Below, in pieces: positions 1 to 6,114 of a stretch of 7,414 bases of DNA. A program made the translations under genes and the position numbers. The stretch's first letter is position 1. Each line of letters starts with the position of its first letter. Source of the stretch: Deltaproteobacteria bacterium (GTDB taxonomy: Bacteria; Desulfobacterota; Syntrophobacteria; BM002). Under the pieces are notes generated by a model that was not told the origin of the DNA, made no database searches, and worked only from the letters and a program-made list of their open reading frames with translations. The stretch spans positions 1,020,427-1,027,840 of the forward strand of contig CP070843.1 in assembly GCA_020350905.1 (NCBI GenBank), in the 5' to 3' direction.

Positions 1-69
1 ATAGGCACCGAAACTCTCTCCCATGTCACAGTTAATATCCATTCTCATTCGTCTGTCTTCCCCTTTTTC

Positions 70-105
70 ATTCTGTACTCCTTTAGAAAGGGACAGAATT
101 TGAAT
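70..105 (+). terminator. Possible rho-independent terminator of a gene left of the window
   Basis: An imperfect hairpin pairs ATTCTGT (70-76) with ACAGAAT (93-99), then CCTT (80-83) with AAGG (88-91) around a TAGA loop. A T-rich but interrupted stretch follows (about 99-109). The shape suits the end of a + strand gene lying left of the window. The stem is AT-rich and has an internal loop, so this is only a candidate. No coding region is evident between position 1 and here. Confidence 0.25.
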
Positions 106-115
106 TTTGTTCCGC

Positions 116-152
116 CGCATTCATCCCCGACTAAAAGTCGGAGCATTCTGCG
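116..152. repeat. REP-like palindrome
   Basis: A perfect 6-bp stem, CCGACT (127-132) with AGTCGG (136-141) and an AAA loop, sits inside an outer CGCA/TGCG pair (116-119 with 149-152). The segments between stems, TTCATCC and AGCATTC, do not pair. There is no T tract, so it does not look like a terminator. The outer pair, asymmetric arms and short inner hairpin resemble dispersed extragenic palindromes of environmental bacteria. Only one copy lies in this window, so repetitiveness is inferred. Confidence 0.4.
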
Positions 153-185
153 ACATGGTCGTAAAAGGGGTTAAGAAATAAGAGA

Positions 186-218
186 CAGGTGTCAGGTTTC
201 AGGTGTCAGGAAAAGAAA
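186..218. repeat. Short 7-bp tandem repeat, CAGGTGT/CAGGTTT words
   Basis: Four 7-bp steps of the word AGGTGTC or close variants (AGGTTTC) end in AGGAAAA. The same word and the same purine-rich exit (CAGGTGTCAGGAAAA) recur at 1618-1650, so the two stretches belong to one repeat family. Confidence 0.7.
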
Positions 219-235
219 GCATAAGGAAGTAATTG

Positions 236-283
236 CGAAACTGGGAAGCCACCCGAAGGGTGGGAGTCCGAAGGACAATTTCG
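236..283. repeat. Compound hairpin element
   Basis: Two adjacent hairpins with GAA loops: CCACCC (249-254) with GGGTGG (258-263), and GTCC (266-269) with GGAC (273-276). They are enclosed by a near-complementary pair, CGAAACTG (236-243) with CAATTTCG (276-283). The opening CGAAACTGGGAA is repeated in reverse complement at the right edge of the window (7403-7414), there too followed by a hairpin. This may be a dispersed structured repeat. A 12-bp match alone could occur by chance in a window of this size. Confidence 0.4.
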
Positions 284-298
284 AATTGCAAAATTAAA

Positions 299-361
299 AA
301 TCCTCAATCCTCGATCCGAAATCCGAAATTCTGACCTCTGTCCTCTGCCCACTACCGATTA
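299..361. repeat. Heptamer-period array with drifting words
   Basis: This reads as consecutive 7-bp words. AATCCTC (299-305 and 306-312) changes through GATCCGA and AATCCGA to AATTCTG, then to ACCTCTG and TCCTCTG (341-347). Neighbouring words differ at one to three positions, and the 7-bp spacing does not break where one word family gives way to the next. The array runs directly into the dispersed repeat at 361. Confidence 0.7.
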
Positions 362-436
362 CAACAAATAACAGCGAAGCGTATTGACCCAATGACGGCG
401 AAGCCATATGACGCCCTGCGCCTCTCGTCAATCTAC
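361..436 (+). repeat. Dispersed repeat, copy 1 (8-bp internal period)
   Basis: This 76-bp segment aligns without gaps to the reverse complement of 5987-6062, with 63 of 76 positions identical by eye. The core contains TGAC at 8-bp multiples (385, 393, 409) and GCGAAGC twice (374 and 398). The element therefore has an octamer rhythm, unlike the 7-bp arrays on both sides of it. Both copies are flanked by TCTGTCCTCT on one side and AATC-type words on the other, so they share context as well as core. Confidence 0.8.
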
Positions 437-475
437 AATCTGCAATCTAAAATCTTCAATCTACCCACTGCCCGC
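427..475. repeat. Heptamer array ending at a stop codon
   Basis: Seven consecutive 7-bp words run from 427 to 475. The first five end in AATC (GTCAATC, TACAATC, TGCAATC and so on); the last two are TACCCAC and TGCCCGC. The next base begins the stop codon of the - strand substrate-binding protein gene (CTA at 476-478, TAG on the - strand), so the array is its immediate 3' flank. Confidence 0.75.
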
Positions 476-1294
476 CTACGGTAATTGATACAACCAGGAA
501 GAGTCTCCGAACCAGCGATCCGTCAACTCATCCATTCCACCCGTCTCCTCAAGGCTATCAAGAAAGTTCTCCACCCAATTAACCAGATGGGGGTCGTACG
601 AGGGCACTGCGATCCCAAGAGGCTCATAGGTGAGAGGGGTGATCACCGAGAGCAGTCCCTCATTTGGGTAACGATAAACTGAGATCACGCAAATAGGATA
701 GTCGGCTATCATTGCATTCACCTTGTCCTGAAGCACCAGCTTCACGGCCTCGTCATAATCTTTGGCGGGGACAAACTGGACCTTGGGCAGGACTTGTTCG
801 ACGAAATACTGGCTGGTGGAGCCTCGGAGGGCGGTAAGTCTCACATTAGGGCTATTGACCTCAGTGGCCTCCTTTGCCTTCGCTATGGTTTCTATCTTGG
901 TAAGAAACGCCTTGCCGGAAATGAAATAGGGTCCAACAAAGGCTACTTTCAGATTGCGCGCCGGGGTGATGGTCATACCGGACAGGACCATATCCACCTT
1001 GCCGTTCTCTAATGCCGGAAGCAGCTTAGAGAATTCCATGGGTTCGATCCTCAGTTTTACTCCCATGGCGCTGGCCATCATTCTGGCAAGGTCAACTTCC
1101 AGACCGATTATTTCACCTGTTTTCGTTGTCATGTTGAGCGGGGGCATGCTGGCGGCTGTGCCCACGACCAGTTCTCCTTTTCGGACGATACCGTCAAGCA
1201 CAGGTGTGGGTGTCGGCTTGACGACTTTCTGGCTGCATCCGAACAAAACAGCCACTGCCGTGATCAAAACAATGACTACGCTCGCTCTTCTCAT
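476..1294 (-). CDS. Amino-acid-type ABC transporter substrate-binding lipoprotein (SBP_bac_3 family)
   Basis: This 272-aa protein probably binds a polar amino acid or similar small solute at the outer face of the inner membrane. Residues 1-20 form a lipoprotein signal with lipobox LFGC (Cys20), followed by a Thr/Pro-rich tether. The rest is a single type-II periplasmic binding domain (about 38-265): ELVVGTAASMPP, a GLEVDLA motif near 64-70, and TITPAR with Arg113, which in this family usually contacts the ligand carboxylate. RGSTS (157-161) and IADYP with Asp198, the usual amino-group ligand, follow. Length is normal for the family. The ATG follows AAGGAGA (1307-1301) at 6 nt. No permease or ATPase gene is adjacent, so it is an orphan here and may serve a distant ABC system or a sensor. 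Family call secure; ligand unknown. Confidence 0.93.
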   Translation of the reverse strand: MRRASVVIVLITAVAVLFGCSQKVVKPTPTPVLDGIVRKGELVVGTAASMPPLNMTTKTGEIIGLEVDLARMMASAMGVKLRIEPMEFSKLLPALENGKVDMVLSGMTITPARNLKVAFVGPYFISGKAFLTKIETIAKAKEATEVNSPNVRLTALRGSTSQYFVEQVLPKVQFVPAKDYDEAVKLVLQDKVNAMIADYPICVISVYRYPNEGLLSVITPLTYEPLGIAVPSYDPHLVNWVENFLDSLEETGGMDELTDRWFGDSSWLYQLP

Positions 1295-1384
1295 GATGCT
1301 TCTCCTTCGTTATCTAGAGTGATTAATCTCTGCTGGAAACCTTTCATGTAAGGCGTCTATGGCATTTTCAGGCTGGCGTATTGC

Positions 1385-1400
1385 AACATGCAATCATGTT
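1385..1400. promoter_or_regulatory. Operator-like palindrome over the - strand promoter
   Basis: A perfect inverted repeat, AACATG (1385-1390) and CATGTT (1395-1400) with 4-bp spacer CAAT, covers the predicted -10 and start-site region of the substrate-binding protein promoter. It is nested in a second perfect 7-bp inverted pair, GGCGTCT (1352-1358) with AGACGCC (1402-1408). A regulator dimer site and an RNA leader hairpin are both possible. The regulator is unknown. Confidence 0.4.
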
Positions 1401-1424
1401 AAGACGCCCACTGGTACGAGTCAA
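1396..1424 (-). promoter_or_regulatory. Candidate sigma-70-type promoter for the substrate-binding protein gene
   Basis: On the - strand TTGACT (1424-1419) is followed after 17 bp by TAACAT (1401-1396). These match five and four of six consensus positions at optimal spacing. Transcription would start near 1389, giving a leader of about 95 nt before the ATG. Prediction from sequence only. Confidence 0.45.
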
Positions 1425-1451
1425 TACAATAAAGAATCCGGACCCAGAGGA

Positions 1452-1507
1452 CCCTTTCTTGGGCTGCCCCCAACTGCCGTCGTCACGGCAAGGCGTGTCA
1501 AGAAGGG
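1452..1507. other. Foldable segment in the divergent spacer
   Basis: CCCTTTCTTG (1452-1461) pairs with CAAGAAGGG (1499-1507) if one T is bulged. Inside it lies a perfect hairpin, TGCCGT (1475-1480) with ACGGCA (1485-1490) and loop CGTC. No T tract follows on either strand, so it is not an obvious terminator. It could be a small structured RNA, a protein-binding site or a decayed repeat. Nothing in it suggests a coding gene. Confidence 0.3.
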
Positions 1508-1568
1508 GGCTTCAATGGTCTTTCCCCTCTTGCGACAGTGTGCTGGAGTAATGGAGCATTGAAAAATA

Positions 1569-1701
1569 TCAAATCCCAGGCACCAAATCTCGGGGTTTCA
1601 GGTGTCGGATGGCGGGATTCAGGTGTCAGGTGTCAGGTGTCAGGAAAAAGAAAAATAGCCGCTGAACACTGAACACTGAAACCTTAGTTTCAGATTCTGC
1701 T
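1569..1701. repeat. Heptamer-period array upstream of the channel gene
   Basis: This stretch reads in 7-bp steps: TCAAATC (1569) and CCAAATC (1583) are 14 bp apart, TTCAGGT (1597 and 1618) are 21 bp apart. Then come tandem GTCAGGT words (1625-1638), GTCAGGA, a purine-rich exit, and CACTGAA words (1667-1680). The tandem parts are unmistakable. The conserved spacing between separated copies of related words supports one continuous 7-bp rhythm. It ends about 35 bp before the candidate promoter of the channel gene. Confidence 0.75.
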
Positions 1702-1735
1702 ACCTGGATGCTAACCGTTCAATTTGAATGCGCTA

Positions 1736-1764
1736 TTGACAGATATGCATACATGAGTAAGAAT
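1736..1764 (+). promoter_or_regulatory. Candidate sigma-70-type promoter for the channel gene
   Basis: A consensus -35, TTGACA (1736-1741), is followed after 17 bp by AAGAAT (1759-1764), which matches four of six -10 positions. Transcription would begin near 1771, leaving a 5' leader of about 45 nt before the ATG at 1815. The weak -10 makes this a candidate only. Confidence 0.45.
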
Positions 1765-1814
1765 CGAATGGCAATAAGATGCAACCACTTCATACTTTAA
1801 GGTAAGGACTGCAA

Positions 1815-4271
1815 ATGCGCACCAAGGTCAAATCAACTGTATTCTTGACTCTTCTCCTGCTCGGCCTTCTATTCTTCTGGAGACAGGCCGGTTGGGCAGT
1901 GACTCCGCAGCAGCTCAAGATGATGCAAGGCCAGAAAAAAGGAGAAGCTGCTGAAGAGGTCCAACCACCGGAGCAACTCCCCGGCGACCAGATCGATGCC
2001 TTCATGGCCACCCTCAGCGACGAGCAGGTCAGACGTCTTCTCATCGAGGAACTTAAGAGAAAAGCAGAGCAAGAAACTATAGCCACAGACCAAAAAGAAC
2101 CCGCCCAAAAAACAGACGCGCTCGGGCTAGCGGCCCTCTTCGACGAAGCCGACGCGGACGCTGCTGCGGTTTTCAAGCGTATTAAGGGGATTTTCCGGGG
2201 CTCGGCTTCCGTTTTGTCACAACCCCGGCCTTTGATTGGCCTGTTGACCGATGGCAAGGGGACTGGAGCCTTGTTCTTGACTATCAGCGGGTTGTTTGCC
2301 CTGATTGTAACCGGCCTTTTTGCCGAATGGCTACTCATGCGGTTGGCCCGTGACATACACGAGCAACTGCTCACCGCGGTGCCCCGGGGAGCACTGCAAA
2401 AATTAGGCAATGTCTTTTGCCGCTTGCTTCTGGACGGTCTAGGAGTTGGGTTTTATATACTGATCACCTTCGTCCTTTTTGTCATTTTCTACAATAAGGG
2501 AACTGCCGCCTACTTTACGATTGAAGTCTATCTGATCGTTAGCTACTACGTCCGGGTTCTCGTCTTCCTGGCCAGATTTATCCTTGCGCCAACAAAGCCC
2601 GCAGTCCGTTTGGTGCCCATGGCAGATGAGGATGCACAATTCCTCTGTCGCTGGTTTGTCCGTATTATAGCGGTGGCAGCCGTTATTGTAGGAGCAAGCA
2701 ATGTTATAGAAAGAATGGCAGTCAGTGAAGAACTCCGCCTATTGTTGTATAGTGCAGCGGGCCTCAGCGTTTTCTTATTACTCATCGCAATGATCTGGCA
2801 GAGCCGACACAAAGTGGCCCAGGCGATCTGCCAGGATACTGTTGATGGAACTTGTGACCACTCTCCCCTGCGGGCTGGCTTTGCCAAAAGCTGGCATCTT
2901 TTTGCCATTCTTTACGTGATTTTTGTCGGATGCTTCTGGCAAATCAGTGCCCTGATTGCGGGGAACGTGACGATTCTCAAACTGATTGCCAGCCTTTTTG
3001 TCATTCCCCTCTTCCTTGGAATTGATCAATGGGGGCAGCGATTGCTAAAGGTCGCCTCCGGTGAATTAGGTGAAACCGTAGATTTGAGCGGCGATGATGA
3101 GGTTGAAGAAGGGGATGAGCCGGACACACCCACCGATCCAACTTCAGACTCTGAACCGGACCTGGATGAAGAATCGGCTGCGGCCCACTACGTCCCCTTT
3201 GTCAAACGCTTGTTCCGTATCGTTCTGGTGGTAGCCATGTTCTTCCTGATTCTCAGGTTGTGGGGCGTTGACATCTCAGTTACCCGGGCCTTCTCATCAA
3301 CCGTGATCAGCGTGATTGTGGTTTTTCTGCTCGGTTTGATCGTCTGGGAGTATTCCAAGACGTTAATTGACAGAAAACTCGAAGAGGAATTCCCCGATGA
3401 TGACGAAGAGATGGAAGAAGGCGGCGCCGGCGGCACCCGGAAGGGCACCTTGCTCTTACTCCTGAGAAAGTTTGTCCTTGCTGTCCTGGTGGTAATAGTA
3501 ACGATGATTGTGCTGTCGGAATTGGGTGTGGACATCGGTCCCATGATAGCCGGCGCAGGTATTGCTGGCCTGGCCATCGGTTTCGGCGCCCAGACTCTGG
3601 TCAAAGATATCATCTCTGGGGTTTTTTTCCTCATTGATGATGCCTTTCGCGTCGGCGACTATGTGGAAACTGCTGGACAAAGGGGTACGGTGGAACACAT
3701 ATCCATACGCTCAATGAGGCTTCGCCACCATCGCGGCCCGGTTCATACCATCCCGTTTGGTGACATGGGTTCGGTTACCAACTATAGTCGCGACTACCAC
3801 ATCATGAAGCTTAATATTCGGGTTCGTTACGACACCGATGTCGATAAAGTAAGGAAGATCATTAAAAAGATAAATATGGCGATTCAGGAAGACGAAGTCC
3901 TCTCAGCAGGTTTGCTAGACAAGATAAAGTCCCAGGGTGTGAGAGAAATGGATGATTCCGCCATGATAATGCGGATCAAATTCAAGACAGTTCCCGGCCA
4001 GCAGTTCATAGTCCGCAAGGAAGTCTACAGACGGGTTCAAGAGGCTTTCCGTGAGGCAGGGATCGAGTTCGCCCATCGAAACGTTACCGTCTATTTACCG
4101 AAGGATGAAAGCTCGGCTGAGACGGAAAAAGAGGATGCAGATAAGGACACACCTCCTTCCGGGGCTCAAGACAAAAAAACGTTGGAGCAAGCGGGTGCTG
4201 CCGCCGCCCTGGCCGTGATTCAAGAAGAGGAAGAAAAGAAACAACAGGAAGCGGCCAAGCAAGAGAAGTGA
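1815..4271 (+). CDS. Large MscS-family mechanosensitive ion channel
   Basis: This 818-aa channel should open under membrane tension and release solutes during hypo-osmotic shock. It has a signal peptide (1-28, ending AGWA), then a polar helical extracytoplasmic region with DEQVRRLLIEELKRK (69-83). About ten membrane segments lie between 150 and 606. The MscS core begins near 565: the Gly/Ala-rich pore helix AGAGIAGLAIGFGAQ (579-593), then DDAFRVGDYVETAGQRGTVE and the beta domain to about 760. Length far exceeds the minimal roughly 290-aa MscS and recalls the large YbiO/MscK-type members. Two very acidic linkers (424-454 and 521-536) separate membrane blocks, and the tail (763-818) is highly charged. 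The ATG at 1815 follows AAGGA (1804-1808) at 6 nt. It is divergent from the substrate-binding gene and monocistronic in appearance. Family certain; subfamily tentative. Confidence 0.95.
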   Translation: MRTKVKSTVFLTLLLLGLLFFWRQAGWAVTPQQLKMMQGQKKGEAAEEVQPPEQLPGDQIDAFMATLSDEQVRRLLIEELKRKAEQETIATDQKEPAQKTDALGLAALFDEADADAAAVFKRIKGIFRGSASVLSQPRPLIGLLTDGKGTGALFLTISGLFALIVTGLFAEWLLMRLARDIHEQLLTAVPRGALQKLGNVFCRLLLDGLGVGFYILITFVLFVIFYNKGTAAYFTIEVYLIVSYYVRVLVFLARFILAPTKPAVRLVPMADEDAQFLCRWFVRIIAVAAVIVGASNVIERMAVSEELRLLLYSAAGLSVFLLLIAMIWQSRHKVAQAICQDTVDGTCDHSPLRAGFAKSWHLFAILYVIFVGCFWQISALIAGNVTILKLIASLFVIPLFLGIDQWGQRLLKVASGELGETVDLSGDDEVEEGDEPDTPTDPTSDSEPDLDEESAAAHYVPFVKRLFRIVLVVAMFFLILRLWGVDISVTRAFSSTVISVIVVFLLGLIVWEYSKTLIDRKLEEEFPDDDEEMEEGGAGGTRKGTLLLLLRKFVLAVLVVIVTMIVLSELGVDIGPMIAGAGIAGLAIGFGAQTLVKDIISGVFFLIDDAFRVGDYVETAGQRGTVEHISIRSMRLRHHRGPVHTIPFGDMGSVTNYSRDYHIMKLNIRVRYDTDVDKVRKIIKKINMAIQEDEVLSAGLLDKIKSQGVREMDDSAMIMRIKFKTVPGQQFIVRKEVYRRVQEAFREAGIEFAHRNVTVYLPKDESSAETEKEDADKDTPPSGAQDKKTLEQAGAAAALAVIQEEEEKKQQEAAKQEK

Positions 4272-4289
4272 AATTGATCTAAGATTGCG

Positions 4290-4324
4290 CCCGCCCGCCT
4301 CGCCTTGCTCGCATGGCGGGCGGG
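4290..4324. terminator. Strong GC hairpin downstream of the channel gene, no T tract
   Basis: A perfect 10-bp stem, CCCGCCCGCC (4290-4299) with GGCGGGCGGG (4315-4324), encloses a 15-nt loop 18 nt after the channel stop codon. A run of T does not follow on either strand, so intrinsic termination is doubtful. It may block 3' exonucleases or be a REP-type palindrome. ATTGC-type words border both sides (4284-4288 and 4326-4330), which suggests the hairpin is embedded in the neighbouring word array. Confidence 0.4.
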
Positions 4325-4578
4325 GATTGCGGATTTGAGAAAGCATAGAGCATAGGGCATAGAGCATAGAGTTTCAGCACGCAGCAGATAGCTGGCAGCT
4401 GGCAGTAGAATTCTGGTAGAAGGTGCAAGGTAAAAGGTACAGGGAGGAGCAAAGAACAAGAAAGGCATGATGCCTTGTACCCTGAACCCTGTACCCTGAA
4501 CCCTGTACCCTGTACCCTAACTACTTGCTACTGACTACTGGTTACTGGATTTCTTGATTGAAGATTGAAGATTGCAGG
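4323..4578. repeat. Long heptamer-period array with successive word families
   Basis: From 4342 this stretch divides into about 34 consecutive 7-bp words. Families in order are AGCATAG (4342-4369), GCTGGCA (4391-4404), AAGGTA-type (4419-4439), CTGTACC/CTGAACC (4482-4516), CTGACTA/CTGGTTA (4517-4544) and TGAAGAT (4559-4572). Shared letters carry across the borders: the CTG prefix continues from the CTGTACC words into CTGACTA and CTGGATT. The array fills the whole spacer between the convergent channel and diguanylate cyclase genes and reaches the stop codon of the latter (CTA at 4579-4581). No gene is visible in it. Confidence 0.85.
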
Positions 4579-5808
4579 CTATTTGCTAACCCGATTTCGT
4601 CCTTTTTTCTTGGCGCGGTAGAGAGCTTTGTCTGCCGCCTGGATCACCTGGGCCGGACTCACATATCGTTCGTTCCGTTCAGCTACCCCGATACTTATGG
4701 TGATCTTGACTCTTTTTCGAGGTCCCCCCACCCTTTTCGGGTTTTCCGACTTCTTGCGGCGTCGATCACCACCGCGAACTATGAATCGGGTCTTTGCCAC
4801 TTCTTTTCTCAATCTCTCAAGATGGGGGACAGTCTCGCTCATAGTCTTTCCTGGAAAGACAACAGTGAACTCCTCACCACCGTAACGGTAGGGCTTACCC
4901 CCGCCCGAGATCTGGGCGAACCTTGAGGCTACCAAGCGGAGAACCTGGTCACCAACGTCGTGCCCATACCGGTCATTGAACTTCTTGAAAAAATCGATAT
5001 CTATCATTGCCACGCTATAGGTGCCCGTTAGTTTGAGAAGGGCCTCGCCCAAAGCTCGCCTCCCAGGGATCCCGGTTAGCTCATCCCGAAATGCCATGCT
5101 GTGGGAGGTCTCAATCACAGAGATGACAAGTACGGCCCCAGCGGTAGCGAAATAGATGGTGGAGAAAGGCCCAATTTTGCCTGCGACGAAAGCGAGAAAC
5201 ACCGATAGCAATGCCCAGGAAAAACCATTCTCGATGACGGTCTCGCGTCGGATAAAACGGATGGCGAGAAGAAAAAACGCAGTCCCGAATGCCATGAGAG
5301 CAGGCAGAGCCAAGGAGAGACGAGAAAGCAAATGTGCTTTCGCCAAGGAGTAGTTGAGAAAACCAGCCAAACCAAGCTGCGGGAAACGACAGATCAGGTA
5401 GACTACTACTGCTTGCGACAGAATGAAGCTTAACCGCGCGATACCGTGTACGGTTACAATCCCCCGCTCCTCCATTAAGGAGAGAGCCGCAAGATTCAAG
5501 GGAAGCAGAAAAGCGACAGCGTTGTAAAGGGTTCGTCCCATCCCCACTGAGGAAAGACCGCCAGCGGAGAAGGACAGCAATGCCCTATCAGCAAGTGTCA
5601 GAACCAGAATGGCGAACACCAATCGGCTGCGGTTGAAACGCCAACCGAGCAACAGACCTGCAGCCGCTACTGTATAGGGGTAAACGTGCACTAAAGCAGA
5701 CAAGGATTTGTCCAGCGTACCCATGTACAAAAGGATCGCCGTGGTAAAAACTACAAGTCCACCGGGCACGAAGAGTGAGAACAGAGTTCGCACAACAACT
5801 GAGTTCAC
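4579..5808 (-). CDS. Membrane-bound diguanylate cyclase (GGDEF domain)
   Basis: This 409-aa enzyme should join two GTP into the second messenger c-di-GMP at the cytoplasmic face of the inner membrane. Residues 1-232 contain about eight hydrophobic segments, an uncharacterised membrane sensor rather than a recognisable MASE domain. The GGDEF domain spans about 238-405: RDELTGIPGRRAL (241-253), DIDFFKKFNDRYGHDVGD (270-287), the active site GGEEF (310-314), and ITISIGVAE (369-377). The signature is intact, so activity is expected. The RxxD inhibitory site expected just before GGEEF is replaced by S301-G304, so classical product inhibition is unlikely. A strongly basic insert (345-367) precedes the last core strand. 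The start is GTG at 5808, preceded by GAAGGAG (5824-5818) at 9 nt; an in-frame stop lies just upstream. It converges on the channel gene and is not in an operon. Confidence 0.93.
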   Translation of the reverse strand: MNSVVVRTLFSLFVPGGLVVFTTAILLYMGTLDKSLSALVHVYPYTVAAAGLLLGWRFNRSRLVFAILVLTLADRALLSFSAGGLSSVGMGRTLYNAVAFLLPLNLAALSLMEERGIVTVHGIARLSFILSQAVVVYLICRFPQLGLAGFLNYSLAKAHLLSRLSLALPALMAFGTAFFLLAIRFIRRETVIENGFSWALLSVFLAFVAGKIGPFSTIYFATAGAVLVISVIETSHSMAFRDELTGIPGRRALGEALLKLTGTYSVAMIDIDFFKKFNDRYGHDVGDQVLRLVASRFAQISGGGKPYRYGGEEFTVVFPGKTMSETVPHLERLRKEVAKTRFIVRGGDRRRKKSENPKRVGGPRKRVKITISIGVAERNERYVSPAQVIQAADKALYRAKKKGRNRVSK

Positions 5809-5930
5809 CGCGCTAAACTCCTTCTATGAGAGAACTGGTGCAGGGTACCACCACCCCGCCAACAACATCACAGGACCAGAGGAATCTGGAACTGGGGGGG
5901 TTGCAAGCCGCATGCCGGGAAGGGCGAGGC
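5809..5930. other. Upstream region of the diguanylate cyclase gene
   Basis: This stretch carries the ribosome binding site (5818-5824), a small hairpin CCAGA-GGAA-TCTGG (5876-5889) and a run of seven or more G. I found no convincing -35/-10 pair or sigma-54 motif reading toward the gene, so its promoter is not located. No gene is visible. Confidence 0.3.
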
Positions 5931-6000
5931 AGGAATCAGAGGTCAGAGGACAGAATTGCGGATTGCGGATCTTTCAATTGAAGACTGGAGATTGATTAGT
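5931..6000. repeat. Heptamer-period array
   Basis: Ten consecutive 7-bp words run from AGGAATC (5931) through AGAGGTC, AGAGGAC (5945) and AGAATTG to CGGATTG (5959) and CGGATCT. Toward the end GAAGACT, GGAGATT and GATTAGT follow. Neighbours differ by a few bases while the spacing holds. Reverse-complement forms of the same word types flank the first dispersed-repeat copy at 299-361. Confidence 0.65.
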
Positions 6001-6062
6001 GGCGCAGTGCTTCATATGGCTCCGCCGTCATTAGGTCATTATGCTTCGCTGTCATTAATTGT
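5987..6062 (-). repeat. Dispersed repeat, copy 2 (inverted relative to copy 1)
   Basis: Reverse complement of this 76-bp segment aligns without gaps to 361-436, 63 of 76 positions identical by eye. Read on the - strand, TGAC recurs at 16- and 8-bp steps, so the octamer rhythm is cleaner here than in copy 1. The two copies enclose the first three genes in inverted orientation. Confidence 0.8.
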
Positions 6063-6071
6063 AGTTAGGTA

Positions 6072-6106
6072 GAGGACAGAAGACAGAGGAAAGAAGAAAT
6101 AAGAAA
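6072..6106. repeat. Purine heptamer array
   Basis: Five exact 7-bp steps: GAGGACA, GAAGACA, GAGGAAA, GAAGAAA, then TAAGAAA (6100-6106). Each differs from its neighbour at one or two positions. On the - strand it reads as TCTGTCCTC-type words, matching those beside dispersed-repeat copy 1. Confidence 0.7.
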
Positions 6107-6114
6107 GGGATTCT

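Noticed and set aside
299..475. CRISPR array
   Set aside because: Units are 7-8 bp with no spacers of unique sequence between conserved 23-45 bp repeats, and no cas genes.
1359..1562. Possible 67-aa + strand gene in the divergent spacer
   Set aside because: No ribosome binding site, no recognisable domain, and it overlaps the predicted - strand promoter and the foldable block.
1790..2410. Long antisense open frame over the channel gene
   Set aside because: Ser/Arg/Pro/Cys-rich translation typical of a codon-bias shadow; the + strand protein is clearly homologous to MscS channels.
4558..4926. Open frame on the + strand over the 3' end of the cyclase gene
   Set aside because: Starts inside the word array and runs antisense to the conserved GGDEF domain; no protein-like features.
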